Assembly: GCF_014799995.1 (NCBI RefSeq)
Contig: NZ_JAAVGY010000005.1
Coordinates: 1-64,000 of the forward strand
From: Helicobacter sp.
GTDB taxonomy: Bacteria > Campylobacterota > Campylobacteria > Campylobacterales > Helicobacteraceae
DNA length: 64,000 nucleotides
Reading direction: 5' to 3'
Part shown: piece by piece, positions 62,029-64,000 of the stretch
How positions within the stretch are numbered: position 1 is the first letter of the stretch
How the letters are laid out: each line of letters begins with the position of its first letter
Made by a program: the position numbers and the translations under genes
Notes under the pieces: model-generated
What the model was told of the DNA's origin: nothing
The model's input: the letters and a program-made list of their open reading frames with translations, nothing else
Database searches by the model: none

Positions 62029-62643
62029 TTACTTGATATAAATAGAAGTGGATTTAGATACTGCTGCATTATTGATAGAAGTAGCTGTAAATTCAAAAGT
62101 TCCGTTAGTATTTTTTGGCTTTGAAATATCCCAAATATCAATAAAACCATCTACAATGTTGTCTCCATTCAAATCCACGCCTTCAGATTTCAATTGCACC
62201 GCTTCATTTCCTGCAAATTTTGCCCTATCATAGCTATGTCCGCCATAGCCTACAACACCTGTATCAACCTCAAAAGGATTTCCGCTATGGTCAAAACCGG
62301 TAGAAGTTTGATTGTCGGTTATTTCCTCACAGTCATAACCTGTATCTTGCTTCATTTTTTCAGAACAAACATTGAGAATCAATACCTGTGTAACCAAAGG
62401 TGCGGAAGCTTTTGGTTGCATTTTAGCATTCTCTTGGTAACCTTTTTTCATTCTTTCTAACGCCTTATCAAACTCACCGCTTAAATATTTCTGTTTATTG
62501 GGTGAATTTGGCTCTAAAAAGATATTGACGCCATTTCTCGTAACTTTCTCTTTACCCTCTGTGGTATAGTTGCTATCTGCACCAAATGCGATTGTGCAAC
62601 TTAAAACACTTGCCAACGCAAGACTTAAAGCTTTTCTTGTCAT
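62029..62643 (-). CDS. Secreted protein with a calcium-loop-like motif
   Basis: A 204-residue protein with a Sec signal peptide (ALSLALASVLSCTIAFGA). Near the C-terminus DLNGDNIVDGFIDIWD has the Dx[ND]xDxxxD spacing of EF-hand/dockerin-type calcium loops. Two cysteines (NVCSEKMKQDTGYDCEE) could form a disulfide. The rest is not recognised. It is first in a three-gene minus-strand operon with the tandem paralogues. Confidence 0.72.
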   Translation of the reverse strand: MTRKALSLALASVLSCTIAFGADSNYTTEGKEKVTRNGVNIFLEPNSPNKQKYLSGEFDKALERMKKGYQENAKMQPKASAPLVTQVLILNVCSEKMKQDTGYDCEEITDNQTSTGFDHSGNPFEVDTGVVGYGGHSYDRAKFAGNEAVQLKSEGVDLNGDNIVDGFIDIWDISKPKNTNGTFEFTATSINNAAVSKSTSIYIK

Positions 62644-62737
62644 TTTAACTCTTTAAAATAAGATATGTAGAATCCTAAGCAAAAAGTATGCCATTATTAA
62701 GATTCTGTTGTTTTATTTTTCTAAAGTTCTATATTAT

Positions 62738-62780
62738 GGATTGCTTCGGCGTTTCATTCCTCGCAAGGACAAAAATCAGC
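62738..62780. repeat. Dispersed-repeat piece after the ABC-F gene
   Basis: GGATTGCTTCGGCG and CCTCGCAAGGAC resemble the arms of the elements at 60785 and 37772. The 166-base gap 62644-62809 contains nothing else recognisable. Confidence 0.4.
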
Positions 62781-62809
62781 TATTGCACCCTTGCAAGAAA
62801 CTTAATTCA

Positions 62810-64000
62810 TTAAAGTTGCGATTCCTTTTCCTCTAACTCCAAATATTGCATAATTTTTTCCTCGCACAATGCTTTTTTAGCTTCAAACTCTACCGATTTT
62901 TCTTGCAACTCCTGCGTGCTTAAATCTCCGCTAAACAACGCCTTTTCAAGCTCTTTAATCTCTATTTCTAAGGCTTCAATCTCTTGTGGCAAAATCTCCA
63001 ATAATCGCTTTTGATGATAGCTTAATTTCGTTTTCTTCGCATTTGGGCTTTGGGAATTTCGGGATTCTTTGGAATCTTGAGCGGTATTTTGCGAATCTAG
63101 CTCTGCGCTTAAAGTCTGATATTCTCTTAATTCGCTTTCAATCTCTAAATATTCGCTAAAGCTTTTGTGCGATTCCATTACCTCGCCATTGCCTCTAAAA
63201 ACATAGAGCTTTTGTGCGATTTTATCCACAAAGTAGCGGTCGTGGCTCACAAAAATAATCGTTCCCTCAAAGCTTTGTAAGTATTCCTCCAAAATATTAA
63301 TCGTGGGAATATCCAAATCATTTGTGGGCTCATCTAGGATTAAACAATCATACGACTTCGTAAAAAGCAAGGCGAGTGCGACACGATTCTTTTCTCCTCC
63401 GCTTAATGCTCCAATTTTTTTGTCCAAAAACTCTTTAGGAAACAAAAAATTCTTCAAATAGCCAAAAATGTGCATACTCTTGCCGCGCACCTCAATATGG
63501 TCTCCCCCAAAAGGGCAAAAAGTCTCTAGCAAATCCTTGCTATCATCTAGGCTTTCTCGGTGTTGGTCAAAATAGCCAATCTTCACCTCTCCGCATTCAA
63601 TGCTCCCGCTTGTCGGCTTAATTTGTCCCAAAAAGAGTTTGAGCAAAGTAGATTTCCCCGCGCCATTGCGCCCTACGATTGCGATTTTATTACACTGCAA
63701 AATCCTTGTAGTGAAATCACGAATCAAAACTTTGCCGCCCATTTCTACGCAGAGATTCTTTGTTTCAAACAACATTTTTTTGCGATTAACGCCCTCTTCT
63801 TGGTTGAAATTTTTGCGCTCCCGCTCTAGCTCTAAACGCATCTTGCGAATGATAGAGGGATTCGTTTTTGCCTCTTGGCGCATTTGCATTAACCGTTCTT
63901 TGCGCCCCTCATTGCGTTTCACTCTCGCACGCACTCCACGCGCTAACCATTCCTCCTCTGCTTTAAGGTGCTTTAAAAGTGTTTCGTGGCTTTTGGCAAG
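62810..64000 (-). CDS. ABC-F family ATPase (Uup-like), 5' end outside window
   Basis: The C-terminal ABC domain of an ABC-F protein and the preceding linker. The frame is open to the right edge (AKSHETLLKHLKAEEEWLAR). Walker A is VGRNGAGKSTLLKLF, signature LSGGEKNRVALALL, Walker B LILDEPTNDLDIPT. A C-terminal coiled coil (ILPQEIEALEIEIKELEKAL) resembles Uup. These proteins act on ribosomes rather than as transporters. At least 397 residues are in the window. Confidence 0.92.
   Translation of the reverse strand, partial: LAKSHETLLKHLKAEEEWLARGVRARVKRNEGRKERLMQMRQEAKTNPSIIRKMRLELERERKNFNQEEGVNRKKMLFETKNLCVEMGGKVLIRDFTTRILQCNKIAIVGRNGAGKSTLLKLFLGQIKPTSGSIECGEVKIGYFDQHRESLDDSKDLLETFCPFGGDHIEVRGKSMHIFGYLKNFLFPKEFLDKKIGALSGGEKNRVALALLFTKSYDCLILDEPTNDLDIPTINILEEYLQSFEGTIIFVSHDRYFVDKIAQKLYVFRGNGEVMESHKSFSEYLEIESELREYQTLSAELDSQNTAQDSKESRNSQSPNAKKTKLSYHQKRLLEILPQEIEALEIEIKELEKALFSGDLSTQELQEKSVEFEAKKALCEEKIMQYLELEEKESQL

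Noticed and set aside
1..64000. tRNA, rRNA, CRISPR arrays, insertion sequences or prophage genes
   Set aside because: Intergenic gaps were read on both strands. No cloverleaf with CCA end, no regular repeat-spacer pattern and no transposase or integrase was recognised. Only the dispersed hairpin repeats are seen.

Overview
The window looks like a chromosomal segment of an enterohepatic-type Helicobacter or a close relative in the Campylobacterota. The DNA is AT-rich, most genes carry a clear AAGGAG-like ribosome binding site, promoters are built around TATAAT, and several contingency homopolymers are present. The arsR-arsS-hemB order, the S4-protein/phosphorylase/rlmN order, and selA-selB are arrangements known from this group. 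The species cannot be fixed from sequence alone. No rRNA, tRNA or CRISPR array was recognised.

Layout. 1-2.0 kb: a chemoreceptor cut by the window edge, with a 21-base A/T tract in its promoter, and a HAD phosphatase. 2.2-7.8 kb: a probable carbonyl/electrophile-detoxification operon (Tat-signal zinc alcohol dehydrogenase, alpha/beta hydrolase, PNPOx-fold protein, ankyrin protein, VOC protein, two flavodoxin-fold proteins) ending in a MerR regulator. 7.8-10 kb: LemA and an M48 protease. 10.1-12.4 kb: two Tat-signal aldo/keto reductases. 12.5-21.1 kb: type I restriction-modification locus 1, with a HEPN-domain gene and a PIN/ImmA module inside it. 21.1-23.8 kb: Vat-like acetyltransferase, broken arginase-family gene, paired SMR transporters and a YjbR-like protein. 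23.8-31.0 kb: type I locus 2 on the minus strand, with two RelBE/YoeB-type modules inside it. 31.1-37.5 kb: cupin, O-acetyltransferase, YbaK, an NTP/NDP-type transporter and an orphan RND pump. 37.8-49 kb: mainly housekeeping genes (argG, rlmN, ilvC, Na/Pi cotransporter) plus envelope proteins. 48.5-50.7 kb: a nucleotide-sugar dehydrogenase and a transglutaminase-like gene with a C12 contingency tract. 50.7-56.3 kb: selA-selB, a cysteine-desulfurase-like protein without its PLP lysine, and moeA. 56.4-60.7 kb: UspA, a CiaD-like protein, arsRS and hemB. 60.9-64 kb: two tandem paralogues of unknown function, a secreted protein with a calcium-loop-like motif, and an ABC-F ATPase cut by the window edge.

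Three points stand out. First, four promoters (upstream of the alcohol dehydrogenase, the first aldo/keto reductase, the cupin and the NTP/NDP transporter) have TTGACW and TATAAT separated by exactly 19 bp, the geometry of MerR-activated promoters, and a MerR regulator lies in the same window. Second, frameshifts are confined to defence, toxin and accessory genes: both hsdR genes, one hsdM, the HEPN gene, yoeB and the arginase-family gene. Every housekeeping gene is intact. Third, the selenocysteine operon carries a class-V-aminotransferase-fold protein that keeps the persulfide cysteine but has Asn where the PLP lysine should be. This suggests a sulfur/selenium carrier rather than an enzyme.
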